Position numbers and translations under genes: made by a program
Source: Cystobacter fuscus DSM 2262
Lineage (GTDB): Bacteria > Myxococcota > Myxococcia > Myxococcales > Myxococcaceae
DNA length: 64,000 bases
Reading direction: 5' to 3'
Assembly (NCBI RefSeq): GCF_000335475.2
Contig: NZ_ANAH02000020.1
Span: 124,001-188,000 of the forward strand
Notes under the pieces: generated by a model
Told to the model about the DNA's origin: nothing
What the model saw: the letters and a program-made list of their open reading frames with translations, nothing else
Database searches by the model: none
Part shown: positions 31,470 through 43,148 of the stretch, in pieces
Position numbering within the stretch: the stretch's first letter is position 1
Layout: the number at the start of each line of letters is the position of its first letter

Positions 31470-31607
31470 TCACGCGGGCCAGACCATCACCCACACCCAC
31501 ACCGGCGACCAGACGCCCATCGTGGGCAGGGGACGCACGGCGGCGGGCTTGCTCTCACGGCGCTTGCGAAACTCTTCCAGGTTGATGACGGCGGAGGCGT
31601 GGCTCAT
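31470..31607 (-). CDS. small protein (45 aa), hypothetical
   Basis: A 46-codon frame antisense to the gap after the kinase. It starts MSHASAVINLEEFRKRRE, a pattern (VINLEEfRkRR) I have seen at the start of many small uncharacterised bacterial proteins, and ends in a Trp/Val-rich stretch. GC-rich third positions fit the neighbours. No clear ribosome binding site, and the stop lies three bases from the kinase stop. Translation is plausible but unproven. Confidence 0.45.
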   Translation of the reverse strand: MSHASAVINLEEFRKRRESKPAAVRPLPTMGVWSPVWVWVMVWPA

Positions 31608-31768
31608 GGCGGACACCGGTTCGGAAAGGAAATCCTTCCCTATTGTCGGAAGGTGCCGTCCGCCGGTTGCGCGGATTTTCGTCCGCCAAAGCGGAGAGGG
31701 CGCGGCGGGGGGTGGGGGCGGCCGTTATAAGGCCCGCCCGACTACCGCTGAACCGGAGGTCCGTTCCC

Positions 31769-32872
31769 GTGGCCGCAGATGCTCTGTTCCGACCCTTCTC
31801 CTACAAGTCTCTTCATCTCAAGAACCGCATCGTCATGGCGCCCATGACCCGGTCCTTCTCGCCCCATGGCGTGCCGCCGCCCGAGGTCGCCACCTACTAC
31901 CGCCGCCGCGCCGAGGGCGAGGTGGGCCTCATCCTGTCCGAGGGCACCGCGGTGGCCCGGCCCTCGGCCAAGAACGATCCCAACGTGCCGGACTTCCACG
32001 GGGAGCAGGCGCTGGCCGGCTGGAAGCGCGTCATCGACGAGGTGCATGCCGCCGGTGGACGCATGGGCCCGCAGCTCTGGCACGTGGGCTCGGCGAGCAA
32101 CCCCCTGACGAAGTGGGTCGCCCCGCCTCCGATCGATAGCCCCTCGGGCCTGTCCTCGCCCGGCGAGCGCTTCACCGAGCCGATGACGGACTCGGCCATC
32201 GCGGACTCCATCGCCGCCTTTGGCAAGGCCGCCGCGGACGCCAGGCGGCTGGGCTTCGACGTGGCGGAGATCCACGGCGCCCACGGCTACCTCATCGATC
32301 AATTCTTCTGGGCGGGCACCAACGAGCGCACCGACGTCTATGGCGGTGCCACCCTCGGCGAGCGCACCCGCTTCGCCGCCGACGTGGTGAAGGCCATGCG
32401 CGCCGCGGCGGGCGAGGACTTCGTCATCATCCTGCGCCTGTCCCAGTGGAAGCAGCAGGACTACAGCGTGAAGCTCGCCCAGACGCCCAAGGAGCTGGAG
32501 GCGTGGCTCACGCCACTCGTCGACGCGGGAGTGGACATCTTCCACTGCTCCCAGCGCCGGTTCTGGGAGCCGGAGTTCGAGGGCTCGGACCTCAACTTCG
32601 CCGGGTGGGCGAAGAAGCTCACCGGCAGGCCCACCATCACCGTGGGCTCGGTGGGGCTGTCGGGCGAGTTCCTCTCGACCCTCATGAAGGGCGAGGGCTC
32701 CAAGCCCGCGTCGCTCGACAACCTGCTGCGGCGCCTGGAGCGGGAGGAGTTCGATCTGGTGGCGGTGGGCCGCGCGCTCATCACGGACGCGCAGTGGGCG
32801 CGCAAGGTGCGCGAGGGCCGTGAGGCGGAGCTGGCCGACTTCGACCGGGAAGCGCTCTCCACGCTCGTGTGA
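31769..32872 (+). CDS. NADH:flavin oxidoreductase, Old Yellow Enzyme family
   Basis: 367 residues, complete OYE barrel. FMN-site features: LKNRIVMAPMTRS, the active-site IHGAHGYLIDQFFW with substrate-binding His pair region, NERTDVYGG, and the C-terminal VGRALITDAQWA. Reduces activated C=C bonds with NAD(P)H. GTG at 31769 is supported by GGAGGT 8 bases upstream and gives the family N terminus (ALFRPF). It is a single-gene unit ending in a long hairpin. A TATAAG-like element lies around 31725, but no matching -35 was convincing. Confidence 0.94.
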   Translation: MAADALFRPFSYKSLHLKNRIVMAPMTRSFSPHGVPPPEVATYYRRRAEGEVGLILSEGTAVARPSAKNDPNVPDFHGEQALAGWKRVIDEVHAAGGRMGPQLWHVGSASNPLTKWVAPPPIDSPSGLSSPGERFTEPMTDSAIADSIAAFGKAAADARRLGFDVAEIHGAHGYLIDQFFWAGTNERTDVYGGATLGERTRFAADVVKAMRAAAGEDFVIILRLSQWKQQDYSVKLAQTPKELEAWLTPLVDAGVDIFHCSQRRFWEPEFEGSDLNFAGWAKKLTGRPTITVGSVGLSGEFLSTLMKGEGSKPASLDNLLRRLEREEFDLVAVGRALITDAQWARKVREGREAELADFDREALSTLV

Positions 32873-32877
32873 GCCCG

Positions 32878-32911
32878 CGGCGGCGAGCGTGGGCTTCCGC
32901 GCTCGCCGCCG
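32878..32911. terminator. hairpin between convergent genes
   Basis: Perfect 12-bp stem CGGCGGCGAGCG / CGCTCGCCGCCG with a 10-base loop between the OYE stop and the convergent lipoprotein. No T tract on either side; could act for both strands. Confidence 0.55.
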
Positions 32912-32930
32912 CCCTCGTGGGGTGGCCCTG

Positions 32931-34655
32931 CTACGGCGCGAGGACCGTCACGGTGCGGGTGGCGGTGCTCGAGTTGCCGGCGAGGTCCGTGAGGCGATAG
33001 GTGAGGGTATAGGTGCCCGGCACCTGCGGGTTGACCGTGCCGGAAACCCGAATCCGGTTCGGCCAGTACAAGGTGTCCTGGTAGGGACCATCACAGCTGT
33101 CGCCCCCCGTGGCGCCCGGCTCCTGGAAGGGCGTGCCGTAGGGCAGGGTGAGGCTCTGGGAGCCGTTGACACTCAAGTGGGGCGGGCGTGTATCGACGAC
33201 CTTCCACACCGTGTCACAGCTCGCCATGTTGCCGCCGATGTCGACGGCGATGACCGAAGAAGTCCAGGTGCCCGATCGATCCCTGCGCTGCGGTGGGTTG
33301 CTCACGTACTGGAGTCCGCAGTTGTCGCCGACGTCCATGTCCACGGCGAGCTGGTCGCCGTAGGCGCACTCCACCTGGAGCGTGGCGGGACAGGTCACGA
33401 GCGGCGGTGACACATCGTTGGAGCAGTCATTCGGGCCGACGAGCCGGAAGCGGGTGCGGTTGCTCTCCACCGACGGGTCATACTGCGCATAGGTCACCAG
33501 GAAGTGGGCGGGGCTCTGCGCGGCGATGCCCACCCAGTCCCCGGCCGAGCCCGCATGGAACGCGGCGAGCCCATCCTCCGCGCCCGCTTCGACCGTCCCC
33601 GAGGGGGACACCCGCGTGGTGCGCAGCTGGCGACCTCCGCCGCGGGATGCCTGCCAGAGCACCCGGTAGTCCTGTCCATCGAAGGTCGCGCTGAAGGACG
33701 CGTCGTTCCAGCCGGTGTCCGTGGGGAACTCGGCCCCGGAGCCCACGAGGATGTCCGAGGAGTCGAGCAGCGCCCCATCCGAGGCGCGCACGCGCCGGGC
33801 CTTCAAGGATGTGCCCTCGTTGAAGATCACGAGGAACTCGCCCGCCCGCGCGGCGACCCGGACCTGGGTCGCGGAGGCCGGGGAGAGGTTCAGGGCAGGG
33901 GTGTCGAGCACCTGTCCCGCCGCGTCGACGCGAGCCGCCTTCACCCCGCCGTCGGCCCACGCCACCAGGCTCGTGCCCCCCTGCGAGGCGGCATGGAAGG
34001 CGGGCTCATTCACGGCGACGTGGAAGGAGGTGGACTCGATGCGCGTGCCGTCCGAGGGACGGATCCGGATGCCCTGGAGCCTGTGGTCCGCGATGCCCTC
34101 GCCGAGCCAGGCGAAGCCATGCCAGAACACCAGGTAGTTCGTCCCGTCGAACGTCACGGTCGGTGAGTACTGGGGCAGGTAATCCGGTGGACTGATGCGC
34201 AGGGGCGTCGGATCGAGCAGCGCGCCATCCGAGGCCCTCACGCGTGCTCCCACGATGGCCGGGCTCGAGGTGAGGTCCGTCCAGGTCACCAGGAAGTTGG
34301 CTCCGTCGAAGGCCACCGAGGGCAGGTAGGAGACCTGGCTGCCCGTGGCGATGTGAAGGGGCGAGGCGTCCAACAGCGCGCCGTCCGAGGCGCGCACCCG
34401 CACGGCGAGGATGTCTGGAGTGTCGTGGCCCTCCATCTCCCAGACGACGAGATAGATGCCATTGCCCGCGGCCACCGTGGGTTGGGCGTCCACGGACCAG
34501 GGGGGCGTCGTGGTGCTCACGGCTGTTTCGGCCGAGGCCTGGAGCGTGGACTCGAGCGCCCGGGCCGTCTGGCCAATGCCTTGCTCCTCTCGGGGGGCGG
34601 CGGGGTCCGTCGGACCACACGCGGCGAGCGCGCCCAGGAGCGGGGCGCAGCGCAT
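32931..34655 (-). CDS. repeat-containing lipoprotein with C-terminal Ig-like (HYR/DUF5011-type) domains
   Basis: 574 residues. Lipoprotein signal with lipobox LAAC. About residues 60-390 hold at least four related ~60-residue units, each with a V-R-ASDGALLD-type strand followed by a W/F-strand such as FDGTNYLVFWH; this looks like a beta-propeller or beta-helix. After residue ~400 there are two Ig-like modules (CPATLQVEC..., then YGTPFQEPGAT..TYRLTDLAGN) of the HYR and DUF5011 kind. Likely surface-exposed and possibly adhesive. Start uncertain: ATG 34655 gives a proper short signal peptide but lacks a ribosome binding site; the frame is open to 34790. Confidence 0.75.
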   Translation of the reverse strand: MRCAPLLGALAACGPTDPAAPREEQGIGQTARALESTLQASAETAVSTTTPPWSVDAQPTVAAGNGIYLVVWEMEGHDTPDILAVRVRASDGALLDASPLHIATGSQVSYLPSVAFDGANFLVTWTDLTSSPAIVGARVRASDGALLDPTPLRISPPDYLPQYSPTVTFDGTNYLVFWHGFAWLGEGIADHRLQGIRIRPSDGTRIESTSFHVAVNEPAFHAASQGGTSLVAWADGGVKAARVDAAGQVLDTPALNLSPASATQVRVAARAGEFLVIFNEGTSLKARRVRASDGALLDSSDILVGSGAEFPTDTGWNDASFSATFDGQDYRVLWQASRGGGRQLRTTRVSPSGTVEAGAEDGLAAFHAGSAGDWVGIAAQSPAHFLVTYAQYDPSVESNRTRFRLVGPNDCSNDVSPPLVTCPATLQVECAYGDQLAVDMDVGDNCGLQYVSNPPQRRDRSGTWTSSVIAVDIGGNMASCDTVWKVVDTRPPHLSVNGSQSLTLPYGTPFQEPGATGGDSCDGPYQDTLYWPNRIRVSGTVNPQVPGTYTLTYRLTDLAGNSSTATRTVTVLAP

Positions 34656-35175
34656 CAGGGAATGCCAGGAAAGACGCGCGCGAGTGCCTCGCGAGGAACT
34701 CGTGCACGGACGGGTGTCGGGAATCACCAAGGGAAAGGACCTCCTGTTGATGGCCTTGTGGGGGTGGGGTGGATAAACCCTAACATACACCTCCCACTCC
34801 GCGTGCGGTGCTGGACTCCGCCTTCAATGACAGCCAGGCGCGTCATCAGGCCCCCCGCCGGACGGCTTCCTTTTCCACGGAAGATTTCACGCGCGGCGCC
34901 CGGCTCAAGCCATACACAGACACCGCGAGGGGCCTTCCTTCCGCCCTCGCCGATGGGCCCGGCGCCTAGCAAAAGATGTGCTTCGAGTCAAAGGGGGCTC
35001 CCTCGGATTTCACGAGCTCCGTTGCTCCCTGACCGAACGGTCAAGATTCTCTATTCTCGATAAATGATAATGAACGATGGTGTCATAATAAGTTCCCTAT
35101 TTTGTAAAAAGCAGTTATACACAGCTCACTGGAAATGCGCGTTCCCCAATTGTTCCAGTGACCGGAGGCAGTTCA
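34656..35175. other. 520-bp intergenic region with AT-rich 3' part
   Basis: No convincing gene. The left part is ordinary GC-rich DNA upstream of the minus-strand lipoprotein. From about 35044 to 35157 the DNA becomes AT-rich, very unlike its surroundings, and lies just ahead of the M4 protease gene. It holds a GATAAT-like element near 35065 and TTCCCT/TATACA hexamers 17 bases apart (about 35093-35121), both weak promoter matches. A palindrome is listed separately. Confidence 0.5.
35030..35043. promoter_or_regulatory. palindromic operator-like site upstream of the M4 protease
   Basis: TGACCGAACGGTCA: 6-bp half-sites TGACCG / CGGTCA around AA. This shape is typical of TetR-family operators. 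It lies 132 bases before the protease start, at the edge of the AT-rich promoter region. No TetR gene is in the window. Confidence 0.4.
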
Positions 35176-37371
35176 GTGAGTCATCGAATTCGCGGAGTCG
35201 TTGGCGTTACCGCCCTGTCGTTGTTGATGAGCGCGTGCACCGAAGGGAGCGGCCTGGAGGGGTCCAAGGCCGAGGGTGTCAAGACTTTGGCGTCGGCGCT
35301 TGGCAACAACGTCGTGGACAAGGACGAGGCGGGCGTAGCGCGTTTCATCGTGGGCGACCTGGGCGCTGCCCCGGCCTCCTCGCTCGCCGCGGATCTCGCT
35401 CCGGCCCTGGCCACCATCGCGCCCCAGTTCCGCATCAGCGCGGACGACCTGCGGCTCAAGCGCTCCTACAAGGATGCGCAGGGTGACGAGCACTACCGCT
35501 ACCAGGTCAGCCACAACGGGCGGGCCATCTACGGGGGCGAGCTGCGCCTGCACGCGCGCGCCGGGAAGATCATCGCCGCCAACACCAACGTGCGCGGCGA
35601 CCTGACGGGCCCGGACAAGGCGGTGGTTGCGCCCGAGGCCGCCGCCATCGCGGCCGCCGAGGACCGTGACGCCCCGCTGTCCGCGCGCACCGCCGCCGGC
35701 GAGCCGGAGCTCTTCTACTACCGTGCGGGCGACAAGCTCCTGCTCGTCTATGAGGTCCGCCAGACGGGGACGCAGGCGGACGGCACGCCGGTGGACGACT
35801 CGGTGCTCGTCAACTCGCTGGATGGCTCCATCGTCCAGCGCATCCCGCACGTGCACACGGCGCTGGACCGCAAGATGTACGACGGCCTGACCAAGAGCAC
35901 CCTGCCCGGCACCCTGGCGCGCATCGAGGGCGCGGCGCCCGTGGCCGACGCGGTCGTCAACACCAACTACGATCACCTCGGCACGGTCTACAAGTGCTAC
36001 AGCGAGCTGTTCAACCGCGACTCCATCAACAACGCGGGCGCCACGCTCATCAGCACCGTGCACCACCAGGTGAAGTACGTGAACGCCTTCTGGAACGGCA
36101 CCCAGATGGTCTACGGCGATGGTGACGGCGTCAACGCCTCCAACCTGGCCAACTCGCTGGACGTCACCGCGCACGAGCTCACCCACGCCGTGACCGAGTA
36201 CGAGTCGGATCTCATCTACTCGGGCGAGTCCGGTGGTCTCAACGAGTCCTGGTCCGACATCTTCGGCGCCGTGTGCGAGTGGTACCGGGATGGCAAGGTC
36301 GTCAGCGCGGCCACCTGGATCGTCGGTGACGACGTGTGGACGCCGTCCATCCCCGGCGACGGCCTGCGCTACATGGCCAACCCCACCCAGGATGGCGACT
36401 CGCTGGACTACTACCCGGACTACTCCTCCGGCGTGGACGTGCACTACAGCTCGGGCATCTCCAACCTGGCCTTCTACCTGCTGAGCCAGGGTGGCAAGCA
36501 CCCCGCGGGCAAGACGACCACGGAAGTGACGGGCATCGGCATCGAGAAGGCCGCGAAGATCTTCTACAAGGCCAACGCCGACATCATGACGGCGAGCACC
36601 AGCTTCGAGCAGGCCAAGGTCGCCACCGAGCAGGCCGCGCAGCAGCTCGGCTACGACGCGGCGACCATCGCCTCCGTCACCAACGCCTGGAAGGCCGTGG
36701 GTGTGGGCGTGCCCGTGCCTCCTCCGCCCACGTCTCCCATCGAGAAGAACGTGCCGGCCAGCGTCGAGGGCGCCAAGGGCTCCAAGAAGTACTTCGACTT
36801 CGACGTGCCCGAAGGCGCGTATGACCTCCAGGTCACCCTGGCCGGTGGCACGGGCGACGCGGACCTGTACCTGCGCTTCGCCAACGCGCCCACCACCAGC
36901 CTGTATGACTGCCGTCCCTACAAGTCCGGCAACAACGAGTCGTGCACCATCGCCGCGCCGAGCAACGGCAAGTGGTACGTGCTGCTCAACGGCTACAGCG
37001 CCTACTCCGGCGCCACGCTGACGGTGACCTGGAAGGGTGGCTACACCAACATCGAGAACCGCCAGAAGGTGGAGGGCCTCTCCGGCACGCCGGGCTCCGA
37101 GCGCATCTTCAAGATCGCGGTGCCGGCTCGCAAGAACGGTGGCAACAACCACGTGCAGATCCGCCTGCACGGCGGCACGGGCAACGTGGACCTGTACGCG
37201 CAGCACGGCTCGGCGCCCAACACCTTCGAGTACGACTGCCGCGGCGTGCACGACCACAACAACGAGACGTGCAACCTCAACGACGTGCGCCCGGGCAACT
37301 ACTACATCCTGGTGTACGGCGCGAAGGGTGGCTTCGAGAACGTGACGCTCGAGGTCCTCCACCAGGAGTAG
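35176..37371 (+). CDS. secreted M4 (thermolysin-like) metalloprotease with two PPC domains
   Basis: 731-residue exported zinc protease. Signal peptide with lipobox-like LLMSAC, FTP/PepSY-type propeptide (~30-220), M4 catalytic domain with HELTH (His334, His338 ligands; Glu335 catalytic) and third ligand Glu in GGLNESWSD (~355), VHYSSGISNLAFYLL, then a Pro hinge (VPVPPPPTSP) and two pre-peptidase C-terminal domains (~525-620 and ~635-728), each with GTGDADLYLR/GTGNVDLYAQ-type strands. GTG at 35176 has GGAGG 7 bases upstream. Secreted proteases of this sort serve predation and nutrition in myxobacteria. Whether the Cys is lipidated or removed with the propeptide is open. Confidence 0.95.
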   Translation: MSHRIRGVVGVTALSLLMSACTEGSGLEGSKAEGVKTLASALGNNVVDKDEAGVARFIVGDLGAAPASSLAADLAPALATIAPQFRISADDLRLKRSYKDAQGDEHYRYQVSHNGRAIYGGELRLHARAGKIIAANTNVRGDLTGPDKAVVAPEAAAIAAAEDRDAPLSARTAAGEPELFYYRAGDKLLLVYEVRQTGTQADGTPVDDSVLVNSLDGSIVQRIPHVHTALDRKMYDGLTKSTLPGTLARIEGAAPVADAVVNTNYDHLGTVYKCYSELFNRDSINNAGATLISTVHHQVKYVNAFWNGTQMVYGDGDGVNASNLANSLDVTAHELTHAVTEYESDLIYSGESGGLNESWSDIFGAVCEWYRDGKVVSAATWIVGDDVWTPSIPGDGLRYMANPTQDGDSLDYYPDYSSGVDVHYSSGISNLAFYLLSQGGKHPAGKTTTEVTGIGIEKAAKIFYKANADIMTASTSFEQAKVATEQAAQQLGYDAATIASVTNAWKAVGVGVPVPPPPTSPIEKNVPASVEGAKGSKKYFDFDVPEGAYDLQVTLAGGTGDADLYLRFANAPTTSLYDCRPYKSGNNESCTIAAPSNGKWYVLLNGYSAYSGATLTVTWKGGYTNIENRQKVEGLSGTPGSERIFKIAVPARKNGGNNHVQIRLHGGTGNVDLYAQHGSAPNTFEYDCRGVHDHNNETCNLNDVRPGNYYILVYGAKGGFENVTLEVLHQE

Positions 37372-37397
37372 TCTGAAGCACTCGAGGTAGTTCCGGA

Positions 37398-37423
37398 GGG
37401 GGTGGGTCTCGCGACCCGCCCCC
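37398..37423. terminator. terminator between M4 protease and MFS gene
   Basis: GGGGGTGGGTC (37398-37408) pairs with GACCCGCCCCC (37413-37423), one G-U pair, loop TCGC, followed by TTCTCGTTTC. Positioned between convergent genes; oriented best for the protease transcript. Confidence 0.65.
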
Positions 37424-37431
37424 TTCTCGTT

Positions 37432-38607
37432 TCAGGCCCCGTCCGGGAACACGCGGTGCGCCCCCGCGGCGATGAGGCCCAGCAACACCACGAGCAGCCC
37501 CAGGGCCACGGGCAGGCGCGTCCAGTCCGCGAGCAGTCCGACGAGTGGAGGGCCCACGAGGAAGCCGCCGTAGCCCGTCGTGGACACCGCCGCGATGCCC
37601 ACCGCGGCGGGGATGGAGGACACCCGGCCCGCCGCGCTGAACAACACGGGCACGAGGTTGGACAGGCCGAGCCCCACGCACCCGAACCCCACGATGGCCG
37701 CCACCGGGTGGTGCAGGAGCAACGCGGCCCCGAGTCCCCCGGCGGCGAGCAGGGCTCCGGTGAGCAGCAGCACCCTCGGGCCCAGGCCGCTGACGAGCCG
37801 ATCCCCCGTCAGCCGCCCGATCGCCATGGCCAGCGAGAAGCCCGCGTAGCCCGCGCCCGCGAGTCCGGCCTCGGCCGCCAGGGATTGGCGCAGGTAGACG
37901 GCGCTCCAGTCCGCCATGGCCCCCTCCACCATCATCACCACGAAGGCCGCCGCGCCGAACACCAGCAGCGGCCCTCGCGGCAGCGCGAAGGCATGCGCGG
38001 CCCCGGTCCCATCCGCCGAGGCGGGCAAGAGGAAGCGCGCGCAGGCGAGCACCGCCGTGCCCCCGAACGCCGCCACTCCCAGCATGTGTGTCTCGGGCGT
38101 CATGCCCCGGGAGAGCAGCAGCACGGAGCCCCCCGCGCCGGCCAGGCCGCCCAGGCTGAACAGGCCATGGAACGAGGACATGATGGTTTTTCCCACCCGA
38201 CGCTCGACGGCGACGGCATGGGCGTTCATCGCCACGTCCATGGAGCCGTTGGCGGCCCCGAGCGCCACCAACGCCAGCACCAGGGACGGGAAGTCGAGCG
38301 CGCGCACGGGCAACACCCCCAGGGCGCACAGCATCAGCGCGCTCACGAGCGTGACGAAGCGGCTGCCCCAGCGCGACACCAGCGCGCCCGTCACGGGCAT
38401 GGCCACCAGCGCGCCCGCCGCCACCCCCAACAGCGCCAGTCCCAGCAGGCTCGTGCTCAACCCCAGCCGGCTCTGCACCGTGGGGATGTGCGGCACCCAG
38501 CTCGCGAAGACGAAGCCATTGATGAAGAAGATGGTGGACACCGCGGCACGGGCCTCACCCGGGGTGGGCTCGGCGCGCGCCGGGACTTCGAACGGAGAGA
38601 CCCTCAT
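37432..38607 (-). CDS. MFS transporter
   Basis: 391 residues, about 12 membrane spans, major facilitator superfamily, of the YbjJ-like kind (INGFVFASWVPHIPTVQSRLGLS start; SMDVAMNAHAVAVERR after the central spans is typical of that subgroup). ATG at 38607 has GGAGGT 6 bases upstream. Substrate unknown. A possible sigma-70 promoter on the minus strand has TTGCAC (38817-38822) and CATTAT (38794-38799), 17 bases apart, giving a leader of about 180 bases. Confidence 0.88.
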   Translation of the reverse strand: MRVSPFEVPARAEPTPGEARAAVSTIFFINGFVFASWVPHIPTVQSRLGLSTSLLGLALLGVAAGALVAMPVTGALVSRWGSRFVTLVSALMLCALGVLPVRALDFPSLVLALVALGAANGSMDVAMNAHAVAVERRVGKTIMSSFHGLFSLGGLAGAGGSVLLLSRGMTPETHMLGVAAFGGTAVLACARFLLPASADGTGAAHAFALPRGPLLVFGAAAFVVMMVEGAMADWSAVYLRQSLAAEAGLAGAGYAGFSLAMAIGRLTGDRLVSGLGPRVLLLTGALLAAGGLGAALLLHHPVAAIVGFGCVGLGLSNLVPVLFSAAGRVSSIPAAVGIAAVSTTGYGGFLVGPPLVGLLADWTRLPVALGLLVVLLGLIAAGAHRVFPDGA

Positions 38608-38831
38608 GGGCGCACCTCCCCGGGGAGCCGTGGCTCCGAAACCAGCATGAAGCCGCATGAACCCGCCAACCGGGTCCGGGGGTTCATCGCGCGCTGCTTC
38701 CAGGGGAATTCCCGCCATCCTCCTCGGCGGGAAGGGGAGTGGCCCTTGCTTGTCGTTCGCATGTGTCTCCGCGTTCGTGCGTTGTTGTGCACGATAATGC
38801 GTGAACATGCTGATTCGTGCAAGGAGAGGGC

Positions 38832-40040
38832 TCAGTAGCTCAGTCCGTGCGCGGCGGCTTTCGCCTTCACGCTCTTCATGACGTTGGCGTCGAAGGCGTC
38901 CTGCTTCTCGGCCACGTTCTTCGCGCGCCAGGTGTCCCGCTCCGCCGCCAGCTTCGCGGCCTTCTCCTCCAGGGCCTTGCGCTCGTCGGCGAGCTGTTTG
39001 ACCTTCGCCGCGCGGCCCGCGGTGTCCAGCGCGCGCAGCTCCCCGGGCAGCTCGTCGTCCGCCACGCCGGCGAGGGCCTCGGGCTGCGCCGTCAGGTCCA
39101 CCGCGCCCTGCACCGGCGCGGGCGCGCTGCTCACCGCGGCGGCGGCGGCCCCCTTGCCCCGGCCCCGGGTCGTCTTCATGAACTGGATGCGCTCGGCCGC
39201 GGCTTCCGCGGGCAGCTCCGCCATCTGTCCGGCGCGGGCCTGGTTGGCCTCGCGCGCTTCCTTCTTCCCCGCGTACATCGTCTTGCGCGCCAGCTCCGCG
39301 TTCACCCGGGCCAGCTCCGCGTCATAGGGCGTCGCCACCGCCGCCATGCCACCCGACTGCTCCAGCGATTCGTACAACCCGTCCGTCGTCTTCGCCGCGT
39401 ACTTCCATTGCGTCTGGGTCTCGGGGTCGCTTCCACAGCGCACCGTGTTCACCACGATGTGCTGCTCCGCCGCCCGCTTCACCCAGTGCTGGAAGTTCCA
39501 TTGCTTCTCGCGCTGCGCGGGCGGCGCGTCTCCCACCAGGAAGATGAGCTTCATCGTCTCGCGGCCCGGGTCCCACGACAGCTTCGACACCGCCTCGCCC
39601 AGGCCGCGTCCCACGTGCTCGGGCGTGTCACCGCCGCCATCCGCCCGGAGCTGGCGCAGGTGCGTGAAGACGCCATCCAGGTCGTCCGTGAGATCCGTCC
39701 ATCGGGTGACGTACTCGTCGCCCACGTCCCGGTAGGCCACCATCCCCACCCGCACTCGAGGCGTGGGCTTGCCCTGGGCGATCCGCGATGCGATGGAGAA
39801 GATCTTCTGCTTGGCGCCCTCGATGAGCCCGCTCATGGAGCCCGTGGTGTCCAGGACGAAGACCACGTCGATTTTGGGCTGGGTCTCTTGCCGCGGGGGA
39901 GCGGGAGGCAGGGGCGTTTGCTTCTGGGGTTGTTCCTGGGCGGGCGGGGGCGGGCCACCGGCGAGGACCTGGGGCGCGGCGAGCATGGAGAGGGCGAGCG
40001 CGGCCCCCAGGGCGGGGCGCGAGAGGGTCTTCAGGGTCAT
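38832..40040 (-). CDS. VWA-domain secreted protein
   Basis: 402 residues. Sec signal (MTLKTLSRPALGAALALSMLAAPQVLA), a Pro/Gln-rich linker, then a von Willebrand A domain with metal-site motif DVVFVLDTTGSMSG (DxTxS form), GDEYVTRW, and GDTPEHVGRGL. The last ~170 residues are Ala/Lys/Glu-rich and likely coiled coil. VWA proteins bind ligands through a metal ion; a periplasmic or surface role is expected. ATG at 40040; the frame stays open upstream but the signal peptide fixes the start. Divergent from the sulfide cluster. Confidence 0.85.
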   Translation of the reverse strand: MTLKTLSRPALGAALALSMLAAPQVLAGGPPPPAQEQPQKQTPLPPAPPRQETQPKIDVVFVLDTTGSMSGLIEGAKQKIFSIASRIAQGKPTPRVRVGMVAYRDVGDEYVTRWTDLTDDLDGVFTHLRQLRADGGGDTPEHVGRGLGEAVSKLSWDPGRETMKLIFLVGDAPPAQREKQWNFQHWVKRAAEQHIVVNTVRCGSDPETQTQWKYAAKTTDGLYESLEQSGGMAAVATPYDAELARVNAELARKTMYAGKKEAREANQARAGQMAELPAEAAAERIQFMKTTRGRGKGAAAAAVSSAPAPVQGAVDLTAQPEALAGVADDELPGELRALDTAGRAAKVKQLADERKALEEKAAKLAAERDTWRAKNVAEKQDAFDANVMKSVKAKAAAHGLSY

Positions 40041-40254
40041 GGCGAGGAGTCCGGGGAGGGAAGGAAGTGGAGCGGAAAGTCGAGCGCGCGCGGAGGCTGT
40101 AACGGACGAGCCGCTGTTTGGATCTCCACGCGCCACGCGGAAATGTCCCGCGGGGGATTCATTCGTCCTCCCGTGGCGCGATGGCGCGAGGCACGCACAG
40201 CCGCTAGAGGCCAGTGAGTGCTTGTCTCGAGGGGCGGGAGGGTGAACGGTGGCG

Positions 40255-40283
40255 TGAAACACCCTGAAACACATCTTGAAACA
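40255..40283 (+). promoter_or_regulatory. three TGAAACA direct repeats (candidate activator sites for the sqr promoter)
   Basis: TGAAACA occurs at 40255-40261, 40265-40271 and 40277-40283. They lie 97 to 69 bases upstream of the expected start of the sigma-54-like promoter at 40326. The first is part of CGTGAAACAC, whose exact reverse complement occurs at 43061-43070 in front of the dioxygenase gene. Suggests binding sites of the neighbouring sigma-54 activator. Confidence 0.55.
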
Positions 40284-40325
40284 ACCGGGGGGTCGGTGTG
40301 CTCGTGTGCTCTCGGCGGAGAGGGG

Positions 40326-40341
40326 TGGCACGCGTGCTGCA
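40326..40341 (+). promoter_or_regulatory. sigma-54 (-24/-12) promoter for sqr
   Basis: TGGCACGCGTGCTGCA matches TGGCACG-N4-TTGCW except for the first T of TTGC. GG (40327-40328) and GC (40339-40340) are 12 bases apart as required. Expected transcription start near 40352, about 50 bases before the sqr ATG. A sigma-54 activator gene lies directly downstream of sqr. Confidence 0.65.
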
Positions 40342-40401
40342 ATGTGTACGGGGTCAGGGTCCTTCCATCCACCCAGGATGGTTCCACAGCGGGGGAGTGA
40401 C

Positions 40402-41679
<1,278 letters not shown>

Positions 41680-41693
41680 CGCCCCATTCCCCC

Positions 41694-43049
<1,356 letters not shown>

Positions 43050-43061
43050 CGCGTTTCCCGG

Positions 43062-43080
43062 TGTTTCACGCGACGTTTCA
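43062..43080. promoter_or_regulatory. inverted copies of the TGAAAC motif ahead of the persulfide dioxygenase gene
   Basis: TGTTTCA (43062-43068) and CGTTTCA (43074-43080), 12 bases apart, i.e. TGAAAC on the minus strand. They lie 84 to 66 bases upstream of the expected sigma-54 start at about 43146. The same 12-base spacing separates two of the repeats in front of sqr, at -87 and -75. Likely activator sites. Confidence 0.5.
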
Positions 43081-43119
43081 ACCCGGGGCGTCCGGGCGTT
43101 CCTCCAGGAGGGGCGGCCC

Positions 43120-43135
43120 TGGCACGGTGATGGCA
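43120..43135 (+). promoter_or_regulatory. sigma-54-like promoter for the pdo-rhodanese-exporter unit
   Basis: TGGCACGGTGATGGCA: a complete -24 element and a -12 element with one change (TGGC for TTGC); GG and GC are 12 bases apart. Predicted start near 43146 would leave only about three bases before the ATG, so the mRNA would be almost leaderless, which is a weakness of this call. Confidence 0.45.
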
Positions 43136-43148
43136 ATGAGCGCGGGAC

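Noticed and set aside
35173-37362. Long minus-strand frame opposite the M4 protease.
   Set aside because: Shadow of a high-GC gene; composition is rich in Val/Ala/Arg/His and no domain is recognisable.
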